DNA from: Anoplopoma fimbria
Lineage: Eukaryota > Chordata > Actinopteri > Perciformes > Anoplopomatidae
NCBI RefSeq assembly: GCF_027596085.1
Contig: NC_072457.1
Location: 5,303,629 to 5,367,628, forward strand
Direction of reading: 5' to 3'
DNA length: 64,000 nt
This document shows, piece after piece, positions 29,836 to 42,500 of the stretch. The notes beneath the pieces were generated by a model. It searched no databases. It saw only the letters and a list, made by a program, of their open reading frames with translations, and was not told the origin of the DNA. The position numbers and the translations under genes are program-made. Each line of letters starts with the position of its first letter. The stretch's first letter is position 1.

Positions 29836-31108
29836 TCTAGCTGCCAAATGTGTTTTTGTAGCCTGCAGTGAGTGACTCTTTTTTGCAGATTGCATCAGCT
29901 ATAACTAGCAGACATTTGCTTATGCTAGTACTAAAAATTTGAGTTGGATGTAAATTCCATCACAAACTGACATTCTAAATGTTTGCTGCTGCTTTATTTT
30001 TATCCTGGTAAAATGAGAAAACTAGTTGCTTCACAAAGGCGCTACATTATGATCTGACCTGAGAGTCTCCAGTTTGCAACGTGGACTCTTCAGTCCGGCA
30101 GAGAGCAACTGCACTCCTGAATCCTGCAGGTCGTTGTAACTCAGGTCCAACTCTCTCAGACTAGATGACTGGGAGCTAAGAACTGATGAGAGCTCCTGGC
30201 AGCAATTATTTGTGAGCTTGGATTGACTCAATCTGAAATATAAATAAATTGAAAATATTTTCATTTATGTTTTGCTTTAACATCCAAGACATGTTCCATG
30301 TATTTTCAAGTACATTTTTGGTTTGTTCTAATGATGTAACAGTGCAAACATACAGTATGTTCAAAAAAAAAACCCCAGTAAAACCAAAGGAATGTTTATC
30401 TGTTACAGTTTGTCAGGAAACATTTGTTTCACCAATGGGGGAGTGTTGTCATGATCAGAATTTATGACAGAATTTCTCTGGCAAGGATTTTCAGTCTAAG
30501 TGGGTTTTCCACAATGTTGTTCCTCAATCCAAAATATGTCCATGAATAAGGAAATATGTTGGACACAAGAGGTGTACTACTTAACTGAAATCCATTCTCA
30601 ATATATGTGCACTAGAGCCTTCAAGTTTCCATATTACTATTGTGTGTTCACCTGGAATTTTTGCAATTTACAACACATCTTGCCTGAGAGTCTCCAGTGT
30701 ACAGTGAGGACTCTCCAGTCCAGCAGAGAGCAGCTTCACTCCTGAATCCTTTAGGTTGTTGTTACTCAGGTCCAGCTCTCTCAGACTAGAGGACTGGGAG
30801 TTGAGAACTGAGGACAGAGCTTCACAGCTTCTCTTTGACAGATTACAGCCACTCAGCCTGAAAGAGAGTTAGAAATGAAGACAGTGACACTGTCTCTATT
30901 ATTTACTATGTAAGAAATGTACTTTTTAGCCATAAATGGACTAGGCTGTAATTTTCATTCATTCATCTCAAGAAACAATTTTACAGACTTCATTAGATCA
31001 ACTATTCAAATTGTTGACTAAACATTGCAGTTTATTAAAACCTAATTTTGTGGAGAACAACCCAACACATTTGACACAGTTCGTATCTGAACTTATCTGT
31101 GCACGTAC

Positions 31109-32950
31109 AGAGCTTTGTTGGAGGCTTTGACCACTGGCAGCAGCCTCAGAAGAGCCTCCTCTGAAGAAGAATATTTCTTCAGGTCAAACACATCCAGATC
31201 ATTTCCTGACGACAGTGAGATGAAGACCAGAGCTGACCACTGAGCTGGAGACAGTTTATCTGTGGAGAGACTTCCTGAACTCAGGTACTGTTGGATCTCC
31301 TCCACTAAGGAACGATCATTCAGTTCATTCAGACAGTGGAACAGATTGATGCTTCTCTCTGGAGACAGATTCTCACTGATCTTACTCTTGATGTACTCGA
31401 CTGTTTCCTGATTGGCCTCTGAGCTTCTTTTCTTTTTCAGTAGACCTCTTAGAACGGTCTGATTGGTCTGCAGTGAAAGACCCATGAGGAATCGGAGAAA
31501 CAGGTCCAGGTGTCCATTTGGACTTTCTAAGGCCTTGTCAATAGCAAACCTGTGGACCTCAGTCATGGATATTTTACTCAAAGGCATTCGCATTTGTTCA
31601 CCACACATCACATTCTTGTGTTTGTTAACGACTGCCCTCTCAACGTAGAAAGCTGCCAAAAACTCCTGAACACTCAGATGGACAAAGCTAAACATCTTGT
31701 CATTCCTTCTCCCACGTTCCTCTTTGAAGATCTCTGTGAACACTCCTGAGCACACCGAGGCTCCACTGACATCAATGCCACTCTCTTTGAGATCATTCTC
31801 GTAGAAGATCAGGTTGCCCTTTTTCAGTTGCTGAAAAGCCAGTTTTGCTAATGACTTAATGCACTGAATGCTCTTTTTTTGGTCATACTTCTCATTTGTC
31901 TGATGAATCTGAAACACCAGGAACTCTGCGTACATCTCAGTCAGTGTATTGGGCAGCTCTCCTTCCTCTCTGGTCTTCAACACATCCTCCAGAACTGTAG
32001 CAGTGATCCAGCAGAAGACCGGGATGTGGCACATGATTTGGAGGCTTCGTGATGTCTTAATGTGGCAGATGATTCTGCTGGCCTGCTCCGAATCTCCGAA
32101 TCTCTTCATGAAGTACTCCTCCTTCTGTGGGTCAGTGAACCCTCTGACCTCTGTCAACATGTCAACAAAATCAGAATGGATCTGATTGGCTGCGGCAGGT
32201 CGTGTGGTTATCCAGAGGCGAGCAGAGGGAAGCAGTTTATTCTTGATGAGGTTCGTCAGCAGCACATCCACTGAGGTGGAAGCTGTCACATCAAAGTTAA
32301 CAGCCTGATTTTCACTGGTAGAGCAGTCCAGATGAAGGCGGCTCTCATCGAGTCCATCAAAAACAAAGAGAAGTTTGAATTTGCTCTTGTCATAGTTGGT
32401 GTTTCCTGATGACTGCAGAGTTGTAAAGATGTGATTAAGAGCTTCTTCCTTGATGTCTCTGGTCTCAGTGATACATTCATGAATGAGCTCTGCCAAACAA
32501 AACTTTTCTCCCTTCCTTAAATTCAGCTGGCGGAAGGTGAAGGGGAAAATTAGATGCACATCTTGATTGGCTCTTCCTTCAGCCCAGTCCAACACAAACT
32601 TTTGCACGAGAAAAGTTTTGCCAATTCCTGCAATTCCATTTGTCAGCACTGTTCTCATGGGTTTGTATTTTCCAGAGGGGTGTTTGAACATGTCACAAGG
32701 TTTAACTGGTTTCTCTGTTCCTGCTGGCTTCACCACCACTGCCTCAATCTGCCTGACCTCATGCTGGTTGTTGACGTGTACATCACCCCCGCTGTGATGT
32801 ACAGCTCTGTGTAGATATCATCGAGACGTTGCTCATCCTTCTTCTGTGCCCACCCTTCTTGTGCACACAGGAACTTGTCCTGGAGGTGTGATTGAAGCAA
32901 GTGTTGGTAATATGAGATGTGTCGTGGCTCTGGTACTGGAACAATCCCAT
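31109..32950 (-). pseudogene. NLR-1 FISNA-NACHT exon, frameshifted
   Basis: The long central exon is split into two frames at 32786..32790. The upstream part (to the FISNA motif) and the downstream 548-codon frame are each intact. The donor at 31108 is GTACGT rather than GTAAGT as in NLR-2 and NLR-3. An internal ATG just after the break ([10 protein letters not shown]) could start a protein with NACHT but without PYD or complete FISNA; that is speculation. Confidence 0.8.
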
Positions 32951-33234
32951 CTATGTGAAATAAACAGAACAAAAACATTAGGCTGTGTTTACAGATGCCC
33001 CTATCCTGATGAGCATCAGTAAATGCATGTTTTTTGTTTTGTTAAAGGTTATTTCTGAAGAGAAACTAAAGGGCAGACAAACAGAGTTTTTAGTTCTAGG
33101 TGGAGCAAGTTGTCTGTGGACAGTACTATAGTATTTAGTGATGGTAATTGTGAAACACCAAGTTATCTTAATGCTTTGGTTTGGACACATCATTCTCTTA
33201 TATACACCCCAGCTTTGCAACTTTTAAACCTTTA

Positions 33235-33965
33235 TGATGAGGAGATGACCACTGCAACCACAGCCATTGAATGGTGACCACTAAGCAGCTGCTGGTATTG
33301 CTGCCACTACTGGATAAAATGTCACAAACAGAATTGGTCGGTTTGCGACAGCTAATACTTATGTATCGCTTGCCAGACGGCAGCTGGATGAACAGGCTGT
33401 GACTGGGTTGGGTATTGTCTTTTAATTTCCTTTGGGCTCTCCGCAGGCACCTCGTTTCACCATTATCACTAATACTCTGTAGATTGCTACAATGTTCTGG
33501 GTGGTTTTAAACACTCGCTGAAGAACCTTCCTGTCATGGGCTGTGCAGAAACAATGCCAATTTGTAATGTTTCCAGTATTTAAATGTAAACAAGAACTTC
33601 TCTTCATGTCTTGGGTTTAAGTTGAGGGTGTGCAATGTGTGGTTGCCAATCTTTACCGCTTGGGGTCTGTTTGTTAGGAAGTCCAATAACCAGTTGCAGG
33701 TTCAGCTACTCAAGCCCAGAGTGCTAAGTTTGCCAATCAGTTTCTTTTGATGGGGGAGATTGTGTTAAATGCTGAGCTGAACTCGTCAAACATTCTAATG
33801 CAGACATTTTCATTTTCAAGATGTGTGAGCGCTGAGTGTAGGGCAGTGGAGAGGGCATCCTCTGTGGATCTTTTGGCTCTGTATGCAAACTGGTGAGGGT
33901 CTATGTTGGCTGGGATGTTGTTTTTGATGTGCTTGAGAACCGGTTTCTCAAAGCCATTCATCAGA
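33235..33965 (-). mobile_element. Rex1-like LINE fragment
   Basis: Minus-strand translation gives FEKPVLKHIKNNIPANIDPH, then FAYRAKRSTEDALSTALHS and FDEFSSAFNTI, an N-terminal reverse-transcriptase segment of the Rex1/Babar type. Further 3', remnants such as HSLFIQLPSG continue out of frame. It is 5'-truncated with internal deletions and lies in the NLR-1 intron between linker and FISNA exons. Confidence 0.75.
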
Positions 33966-34744
33966 ATGCGGGTGACATGTGAGTGTCACAGGGCCCAAGT
34001 CATTTAGCCTAGACATTGCAGACTTTTTAGATACTGCACTCAATCCAATCCTTTTGGTGAATATCTATTATGGGTAATAAATGCTTCAGTAATAAAGGCG
34101 AAAAGATATTAGAACAAAAATGGAGCAAACTTTATGGGAGATATTGGCCGTGAATGCTGCATGTGCATTGAAAAAGTGATTAAGTCAAATAAGTTTATTA
34201 AATATTTTCTAAAAATCTTAATTTGTCATTTATGAGCGAATGAGCCTCGCTGCTCAAGTGTTTCTGCAGACCTGAAGGTTCTGACTGAAACTCCACAAAA
34301 AAAAGATTAAACAGCCTCCTGCATCACAATTCATCACAACAATCCCAATTTTGTTTAGGTGTGTAACTTCTCATGACAATCAAATGTCTAACACAGAAGG
34401 TACAACCTCCTTACACTTTTACTACACTTTATCTTTCAGGATTTCCGTACATACCATAGAATACAGCAGCTTTACCTTTAATCTGAGAGGAGGAAGTTGC
34501 TCTGTTCTCTGAAGTCTCTCCAACATCATTGACATCTGCTGACACTGTGTGAGAGAGTTTATAAGTTATGTTAACAATTTGACTTATTTCTTATTATTTA
34601 TCATCAAGTTAATCACAGCTGGTTAAATGGTTTTCATTTTCAGGTTTTTAGGCAATGTAATTTTTTCTTGGATAGCAGATTTGTTTGAGTGTGTGGGCCC
34701 ACTTCAACCCACTCTTTTTGCTAGAAAAACAAATTGTGACTGAC

Positions 34745-35018
34745 CTTCTGGTCCAGAGCTGGTGTCTGGCAGACTCTGCACCAGGTCATTCCTGTTTATC
34801 TTCTCTAAAACCTTCTTGGTCACTTTCAGAGCTCCATGAAGTTTGAAGGTGTTCACCATCAGATCCACTGTGTCCCTCCTTTCTGCTTTCTCCAGCTTGA
34901 ACACCTTGATGGTTTGGTAGCCTTCCAGGATGTCAGTTTGCTGCAGATACCAGTTGAAGTCCTTGAATTCATCGTCTCTTAAATCCTCCAGAGTGTTCAA
35001 AAGGTCAGCTGATGTCAT
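34745..35018 (-). CDS. NLR-1 first coding exon: pyrin (PYD/DAPIN) domain
   Basis: Residues 1-90 form a death-fold pyrin domain: LLNTLEDLRDDEFKDFNWYL, then KLEKAERRDTVDLMVNTF and KVTKKVLEKINRNDLVQSLP. It should recruit PYD adaptors such as ASC. The ATG at 35018 lies shortly after an acceptor (attttagcag). A donor at 36071 (CTTCAG then GTAAGAG) suggests a 5' non-coding exon ending there. Confidence 0.85.
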
Positions 35019-37880
35019 TGTGGCTTCCTGCTAAAATATAGAAGTTTTGTCAATCTGAAGGAAAACATTAGTGCCAATGCATCAGAGCAGCAACAGGAGT
35101 TCTGATTGGCCGACACAGGAGCCAGTCTGGCCCGGAAGAGCTACAGCTAAAGTCAATGTATTTTTGAAGTGGCACAGTGCTTACAATTCTTGCAATAAAA
35201 GAGAGCCATCTTTGAGTTAAAACGGAGCTAAATGGAAACTGTGATTGTTAAAGCAGGATGTTAACAAAACAGCTGAAGTCACATTTCCCGTCGATCAAGC
35301 TGAGTGCTTGAACTAAAGGCCATGCTGTTGTTTTAAGCCAAACTGGCTGCATGACGCCAAACACAACTGTACGAGAAACATAACGTCATCGTGTAATATT
35401 TAACTTTAAAGTTATAATCTCGAAGAGTTCTGTTTCGTTCTCTTTGGCGGCACCAATGGCGATAAGCATTTATTGCATTTTTGGATCTCACTTCCTAGAG
35501 ATACAAACAGTGTCTGGAATTCCCGGGAATGTCGCTGCAGACACAATTTGTCAAACAGCAAATGCAAGTGAGCCACAGGCGAAATTACCATTGTGTTATA
35601 CCTTTCAGCATGAGATAGGGACTTGATAGACATTTACCTAAAGCAAACTCTTAGAGATATTACTTTAAGGTTGACGCATCTTAATATGAATATTACAGTA
35701 GTTATGAAAGCGTCCAATGTTTGCCAGAGGACAACAAAAATGTCAACTTCATGATGAGACGGAAAGCCAGAGAATCATCAAAGTCATTAAGATTCATCCT
35801 GAGGGGAACATGACTGTCAGTATTCCTAGAGTCATGATGCTAAAAACATTTGTCCTTCTATACTGGAGCATCTACAACAATCCCGTTACTCATTAACACT
35901 AAATAAACGGCATGTGTCTTGTTGGCTTCAGTGAAAAGACAGTGATCTGTTTACAGTCATGTGAAAGGAGTTAAAATAGTCTGTAAGCTTCACATCACAT
36001 TACAAATCTATCCTCAAAGTTATCTACATAATGAGCTGACGCATTAAAAAGAAAAACACATCACTCTTACCTGAAGGTTTGGAGAATGTTAAAACATGTC
36101 GACAACATCAAAGTTCGGTCACTCTGCAGTCTGGCTGCTGCATTAAGAGTTTAAAGGAAATAAAGCATGAGGAAATACTGTCAGGCTTTAACTTCAGCCT
36201 ATTCATGTTCCTCTTTTTCATCTGAGTTCCCCTTAATATCATCCCAACAAGGTACGTTGCTACATCAACAAGCATGTTTGTTTTTTGTTCAGCTGATTTT
36301 TTTTTTTTGTCCTTTAACGTTGCAAGATAGCTATAAAAAAAAAAAATTACCCAAAAGTGGCTGATATAGATCGAAGACTCTTGAGATAAAAGATAATTTG
36401 TGGCATTCAACAATTTGTAAATACCTCGCAGAGAAAAAGCATGAGACTGGTGATGAGAATATGAAAATGTTCTTGCATTAGGACCATTGTCACTGAAACT
36501 ATCAGACAGTACGGATAAAAATATTAAACATATTTTGAACTAAAATATCTGTTTTTGGTTTATGTCTTTTAATCTGTCCTTAACTTATTTGTGTCACTGT
36601 TTTATTAGAATAATGAATTATTTCATGTAAAAAGCAAGACAATTTAGATGCACAAGTATCAAAAAAAATCATTGGTGGCTGTTTTTATTCATTTTGAAAA
36701 AACAAGGCTCGGGGAAAGTTTAGGAATCATGTGAACTTGTTCTGTAGATTTAAAGTTAAATTCTCTTGACTGTTCTGCATTTTTTAGTCATTACCCAACA
36801 AGTTGTACGTGCACCAAAAGCAAAAGACATTTCTGTGGTTATTTTGCAACAGTCAAATTTAAGCACATTTAAGCAACACGTGTCGTGTGTAATCACAGCT
36901 TGACAGTAACATCACCACACCGAATAGATACAACAGACGGAGCAGAAACATGCTGCGTTCAAATGACTGTAGAGTCACCAGAGTGAAGGCCTTCAGTACA
37001 GGCTGCTAGCTGTTTGTTTTGTGGATGACATGATGTTAATAATCACTAATTCAATTTTATCCTGTATCGCTCTCATTCAAATAATAGTCAAAATAAAACT
37101 ATTTTTTCTCTGTGATTCCATTGCAGCATGAACGGTCTGATATTAAAGGCTTATTTGGTTGTAAAAAGTGAAAAAATGTATATTCAATCAAATGAAGAAG
37201 AAATCAAGTCAATCAGGTCACAATGTCAATCATATTTAAAAACATTTTTATTGAAATACATTGGTCAGATAGTCTTCCCAGAAAAACAGGCACATATCTC
37301 ATATCATACAATAGAACCATCAGATAGACATGTATCATGTCATTGTTTCAAGTGAAATAAAAACTTTGTAAATACATTTATAAGCAAAATAAATGTAAAA
37401 AAATCAGTATAAAAATATTTGTACATGTAACTCCCTGTCTTTTCTCTTCTGTAAGATGGTTTGAAATGTTTGACTCACTTTCACTCAGGTGTAAACAAAA
37501 AATAAATCTAATGAAATGAGACTTTGCGAAGGATTTGATTTAAATCCCTCTTGTAACTGTATACTGCTCAAATATTCTGATTCCTTAAGTCAATTCACAG
37601 CAAAGAATCTAAAAAACAAAACTTTTAAAGTAATAAGTTATTCAGCAGCAAACACTCTCTGGCTCTTACAGTCATATAGAGATCCAGGGTTCAACTTATG
37701 TAACTTCTCATCCTTACTAGAATGTGAAGCTGGCCTTCTTCCGACAAACCACTGGAACTTGGTTGACCTTTGTACGTTAAGCTAAGACTCACTTAGTGGA
37801 AGCTGCTTTATGGCAAATTTATTTAATGTCACATCCCTTGAAAAACTGCAGACTGAAAGTATATAAAACCACAACTGAAA
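35019..37880. other. Spacer between NLR-1 and NLR-2
   Basis: Holds the likely 5' non-coding exon of NLR-1 (ending 36071, donor GTAAGAG). Otherwise AT-rich, with no open frame carrying a domain and no recognised repeat. Confidence 0.4.
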
Positions 37881-37886
37881 TCACGA

Positions 37887-38009
37887 AAGGAGACACAGAG
37901 ACATTGACCAAATAAACCAGAACATAAACCCAGGATAAGGATGTTCAGTAAATGTGTTTTAGGTTTTAGAGGTAATTAAGTGTGTCAGAGGAGACTCTGA
38001 CATACTCTA
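37887..38009 (-). pseudogene. Detached 3' end of the NLR-2 B30.2 exon
   Basis: This segment aligns by eye with the last about 125 bases of the NLR-1 and NLR-3 B30.2 exons ('ataaacccaggataagga', 'tgtgtcagaggagactctg') on the same strand, but frame is lost. With the PRY part at 39518..39684 it shows that one B30.2 exon was split and its middle lost. Confidence 0.65.
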
Positions 38010-39547
38010 ACTACGTATTTTCACAGTATTATAATTCAATATGACACATTGCGACAACAATTAAGACGAAATGTGATTCTCTTGACGTGCAAAACTATCT
38101 TTTAGAACTTAACAAACATCGTATGTGCATGTCATGGCACATTTCAAACCGGACCAAAATATTATTTGTCTCTCGCCATTGACTGCCATACAATTTTTAT
38201 TTCTGAAATACAGTCCCATTGTGGTCCCACGGAACGGGCGGGACTTCGCATTTCTATAGTAAGTTTTTTCTTCAAGCTTTTTGGGGGTTATCATATTGCT
38301 CCAACATGATGTACAAATGCATAGTTTTAGGTAAAAAAACAAAACGTTAAATATTCTTGAGGGAGGACCCCTGTAGCCAAAATCTCCTGGTATTTTTTTC
38401 CCACTGTAGGAATACAGAAAAAGCATCCTGACTCGGACAAAGCTCCTAAAACCTGAATGAAGAGCTCACACTCCTCAGCTCTGCAATCAAACCTGCCTGT
38501 CTGGTGCTGATTCCAGTCTGTAGGCATCCTTTAATATATTAAAAAGTGAGACTATACTTAACAAGTAACAAAGGAAAGCAATTCAAGTATAAACACACAA
38601 CCTTAATGTAGCGAGGCTGGACGAGCCTGGCATAACTAACAAATGGAGGCTCCTCCATTTGTTCCCCGAAGCGTTCTTCTCCCCCTCTCTTCAGCCGTAA
38701 AGGCGTCAATTCTGACACTCCACAGGCTGAGAGGAAGATCTCAAGTCAGCCTGGGAAATACGAACCAATGAATAACCTTCTTCTTCACCTCCCCCTCTCT
38801 TTTCTAGCTGATAACTGAACATCTGGAAAAGCCAATAGGAAGGGATGAACTCAAGCATGCCTTTCGTTTGTATGTGTAAACAACAGCCAGTCTGATATGA
38901 CATTGCCTGTTTATTTGAAATCAATTAATTCCTGATTTGTATCCTTGTTTAATTATTAATCTTGTCATCCATTCATTTAATCCCTTTAGAAATAAATGAC
39001 CCATGTATCGCCAAGCCGTTGTCTGTCATATTAATTCAAAAGGTGAACTATAAGGTCACTGAAATCAGGACTTACGCCTGAGATATTGAGACTGGATAAT
39101 TTGTTACCAAATTATTGATCATATTTTTATTTGTTTCTTCTATTCAGAAGTGGTGCCCCGCAATTTTTACGTAAGCAATATTTTTATTTTAACGTAGTGA
39201 TTAATACCCGCTACATTAACCCTCTAATGTTTCAGTTGGAATATTATTAGTATGTTAGTTTACATATTTTAATAGCATTTTCATAGTGTGGTCTAGTGTT
39301 CCCGATGCTAGATGAAATAAGAAAGGAAGCATTAAAGTACCTTTCCTTAGGATTTAGAGAATTATACCAGCTCCTGGTGTCCCCGTTTATGTCATCCCGT
39401 TTGAAATGTAATTTTTAATGTTCGTACAGATGCAGGTGATCTTGACCTGGGAGCAAAATTTGACCGAACAAAACAGACGGGACATGAGGCTCTGGCATGT
39501 GCTAGCTGTAACATAAACTAAAAGCGTGAAAGGAACTCCAGCACCAC
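38010..39547. mobile_element. Foreign DNA splitting the NLR-2 B30.2 exon
   Basis: About 1.5 kb between the two B30.2 remnants, with no similarity to the other NLR genes. It contains the LTR-like unit described separately. The remainder (38010..38606 and 39220..39547) has no recognised coding content. Confidence 0.5.
38607..39215. mobile_element. Probable solo LTR with TTAA flanks
   Basis: 609 bp beginning TGTAGCG and ending CGCTACA (inverted 7-bp ends of TG..CA type), flanked on both sides by TTAA. An AATAAA occurs near 38991 about two thirds along, as expected for an LTR. No internal coding region is present, so if it is an LTR it is a solo one. A TTAA target could instead indicate a piggyBac-type MITE, but the ends do not match piggyBac. 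Confidence 0.45.
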
Positions 39548-42500
39548 AGTATACATCAACTGATACCAGGAGTCAAACCTCTCTGGATGATCAGGATGCC
39601 GCTGCTTCTCTCCCACATGCGTCACCTTCCTGTTGTTGTCAGACAGTTTGAGGTTTCCGTTTACTGTGTTTGTGTCACAGGAATCTGATGGAGAGAATAA
39701 GACACAAAATACAGCAGCAGTTTAGTTTTTGGATCTTCTTTCACACTGAGAAATGATTGCAGATACACAAGCTTTTGTTTTTTTTATCTAACATGTGCTT
39801 CCTTGTTTTAACGAATCTAAGTGAACACATGCTTACATTTCCCCACAGCAGGTTTCAGCCACTGCTCTCCACCAGGTTCCACTCTGGAGGAAGAAACAAA
39901 GTGAGGATTAATCTTCAGAAGCTTCTTCATCAATGAACTTCAGCCTTGAGACTTAATTAGACTTTACATTCAATTTTCAAAATAAAACAGTAAAATAATA
40001 ACAAAAGGTCAGACAAAAAGGGAAACTCAAGACAATAAATTATTAAATGGTAAAAAAAAAAAAGGAAAATGTATAACTTATAGCATTGATTTAAAAAAAA
40101 AATTCAAGTCATGTTTTTTATCTTTTATTGAAAACTATTAAGTCAAGTCAATTTTATTCATACAGCCCAATATGACGAACCACAAATTGATGCAGGGGTT
40201 TTATAATCTGTACAGCATCTGAAACCCTCCACCCTTAGACCCTTGATTCAGAACCAGTTATGGTTTGTAAACAGATCCTGGTCTGATGTTAGATAGGATG
40301 TCAGTCTCTGTGGGAACAGGGACTCAGCAGTGCTGCTGGTTAAAACTATGAACCAACAGTCCTCAGCTTGTCAGTGGGACAGAGAATCAGTGTGTGAGCT
40401 CTTTGTTGTCGGTTCATACCTGAGCGTTTCCAGTCTCCAGTGTGGATCCTCCAGTCCAGCAAACAGCAGCTTCACTCCTGAGTCTCCTGGATGGTTGTAG
40501 CTCAGGTCCAGCTCTCTCAGGTGGGAGGGGTTGGATTTCAGAGCTGAGGCCAGAGAGGTAAAGCCTTTCCCTGTGATCAGACAGCCTGACAGCCTGGAGA
40601 CACACACATAATTACATTTCTTACATTTTTATTTTCATAATTGTTTTCTTTTTCTGTCTGAATTAACGTATTCAACTAATTTAACTAATTTGAATGTTTA
40701 ATTTACTCCTAAGTCCACTGCTTTGAAATGCATCGTTGATATACAATCAAATGACAACAGGACCTATCAACAAAGTAATTTGACTAGAATGTGGAATGCG
40801 CCCTTTATAGTAAAAATAAAATAAATTAAGAAACTTCCTGAAAGTTTAACAATTTACTGAGGAAACTTCGGTACTGCAGCTTTTAATAAATCCTGCTGAT
40901 GTTGAGTATCTTTAACATGCAAACAATATTTAAATATTTATCTGTTATGCAAAAAAAATTACCTTAGAGTTTCCAATGTGCAGCGTGGACTACCCAGTCC
41001 AGCAGAAAGCAGCTTCACTCCTGAATCCTTGAGGTTGTTGTTACTCATGTCCAGCTCTCTCAGACTAGAGGACTGGGAGCTGAGAACTGAGGACAGAGCT
41101 TCACAGCTTCTCTCTGACAGATTACAGTCAATCAGCCTGAAGGAGAGTGAGTGACAGAGCAAAGATAAGGTTTCTGCTATCTTATATGTAAAACACATCA
41201 CATCTCTATGGTTAAATTAATTTAGCTATTAATTAAAAAATCTAAACGTATGGTCATTCCTCTGTCATCCCAATGACGTACACAAATTCATCTAAGCCTC
41301 AAATGAACTAGCTATAATATGACAGACTTTTATTTTCATGGCTGCATTAATCTGTGGAGCTTCAATGAAACTGAAAAAACAATCTGAAAGAATTTTGAAT
41401 TGATCAACTAATCAGTTTGTTGACTGAATCTTGCAACTATCTGTTGACAAAGACAGTCATTAGTTGAGAACATTCAGAAACATGTGACACATTTAACAGT
41501 TATATTCACACTTACAGAGCTTTGTTGGAGGATTTGACCACTGGAAGCAGCCTCAGAAGAACTTCCTCTGAAGAAGAATATTTCTCCAGGTCAAACACAT
41601 CCAGATCTTTTTCTGATGACAGTAGGGTGAAGCCCAGAGCTGACCACAGTGCTGGAGACAGTTTGTCTGTGGAGAGACGTCCTGAAATCAGGTACTGTTG
41701 GATCTCATCCAGTAGAGAATGGTCATTCAGTTCATTCAGACAGTGGAACAGATTGATGCTTTTCTCTGGAGACAGATCCTCACTGATCTTTTTCTTGATG
41801 TACTCGACGGTTTCCCGATTGGTCTGCGAGCTTCTTCCTGTCGGTGTGATCAGACCTCGTAGGAGATTCTGATTGGTCTGCAGGGAAAGACCCAGGAGGA
41901 AGCGGAGGAACAGGTCAAGGTGTCCGTTTGGACTCTGTAAGGTCATGTCCACAGCACTCTGGTAGAGATGTTTTGGGTCAGGTTTGATTATATATAGAAA
42001 CAACCACCACCACCAGGACTTTGATCGTTCTTCTGACAGCAGATTGACACCAGAGTTGATGAAGGTCAGATGGACATGAAGAGCCGCCAGGAACTCCTGA
42101 ACACTCAGATGGACGAAGCAGAACACCTTGTCCTGGTACAGTCCACTCTCCTCTCTGAAGATCTGTGTGAACACTCCTGAGTACACTGAGGCCGCTCTGA
42201 CATCGATGCCACACTCTGTCAAGTCGGATTCATAGAAGATCAGGTTGCCTTTCTGCAGCTGATCAAAAGCCAGTTTTCCCAGTGACACAATCATCTCCCT
42301 GTTTTCTGGACTCCATGGTGGATCTGTCTCAGCTCCTCCATCATACTTGATGTTCTTCTGTTTGGTCTGAACCACCAGGAGGTGGGTGTACATCTCTGTC
42401 AGTGTCTTGGGCAGCTCTTCTCCCTCTCTGGTCTTCATCACATCCTCCAGAACTGTAGCAGTGATCCAGCAGAAGATCGGGATGTGGCACATGATGTGGA

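Larger units (their letters stand above)
27119..35018 (-). pseudogene. NLR-1: PYD-FISNA-NACHT-LRR-B30.2 gene with a one-base frameshift
   Basis: Fish cytosolic NOD-like receptor. Exons (minus): 35018..34745 PYD (LLNTLEDLRDDEFKDFNWYL); 34544..34476 linker; 32950..31109 FISNA ([10 protein letters not shown]), NACHT with Walker A GIAGIGKT and Walker B LLFVFDGLDES, then winged-helix/HD2 ([15 protein letters not shown]); LRR exons 30857..30684, 30232..30059, 29620..29447, 28999..28826, 28458..28285; linker 27963..27917; B30.2 27681..27119 ([24 protein letters not shown]), ending CSL. Phases agree throughout, except for one base missing at 32786..32790 (five C instead of the six in NLR-3), which shifts frame between FISNA and NACHT. 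Either a real null allele or a homopolymer error. All other exons look open, so it may be functional in other haplotypes. Probable role: inflammasome-type sensing through the PYD. Close paralogue of NLR-3. Confidence 0.85.

Noticed and set aside
31949..32814. Plus-strand frames opposite the NACHT exons of NLR-1 (and the same at 42382-43201 and 58770-59737)
   Set aside because: Antisense shadows that recur in all three paralogues because the coding strand is conserved.
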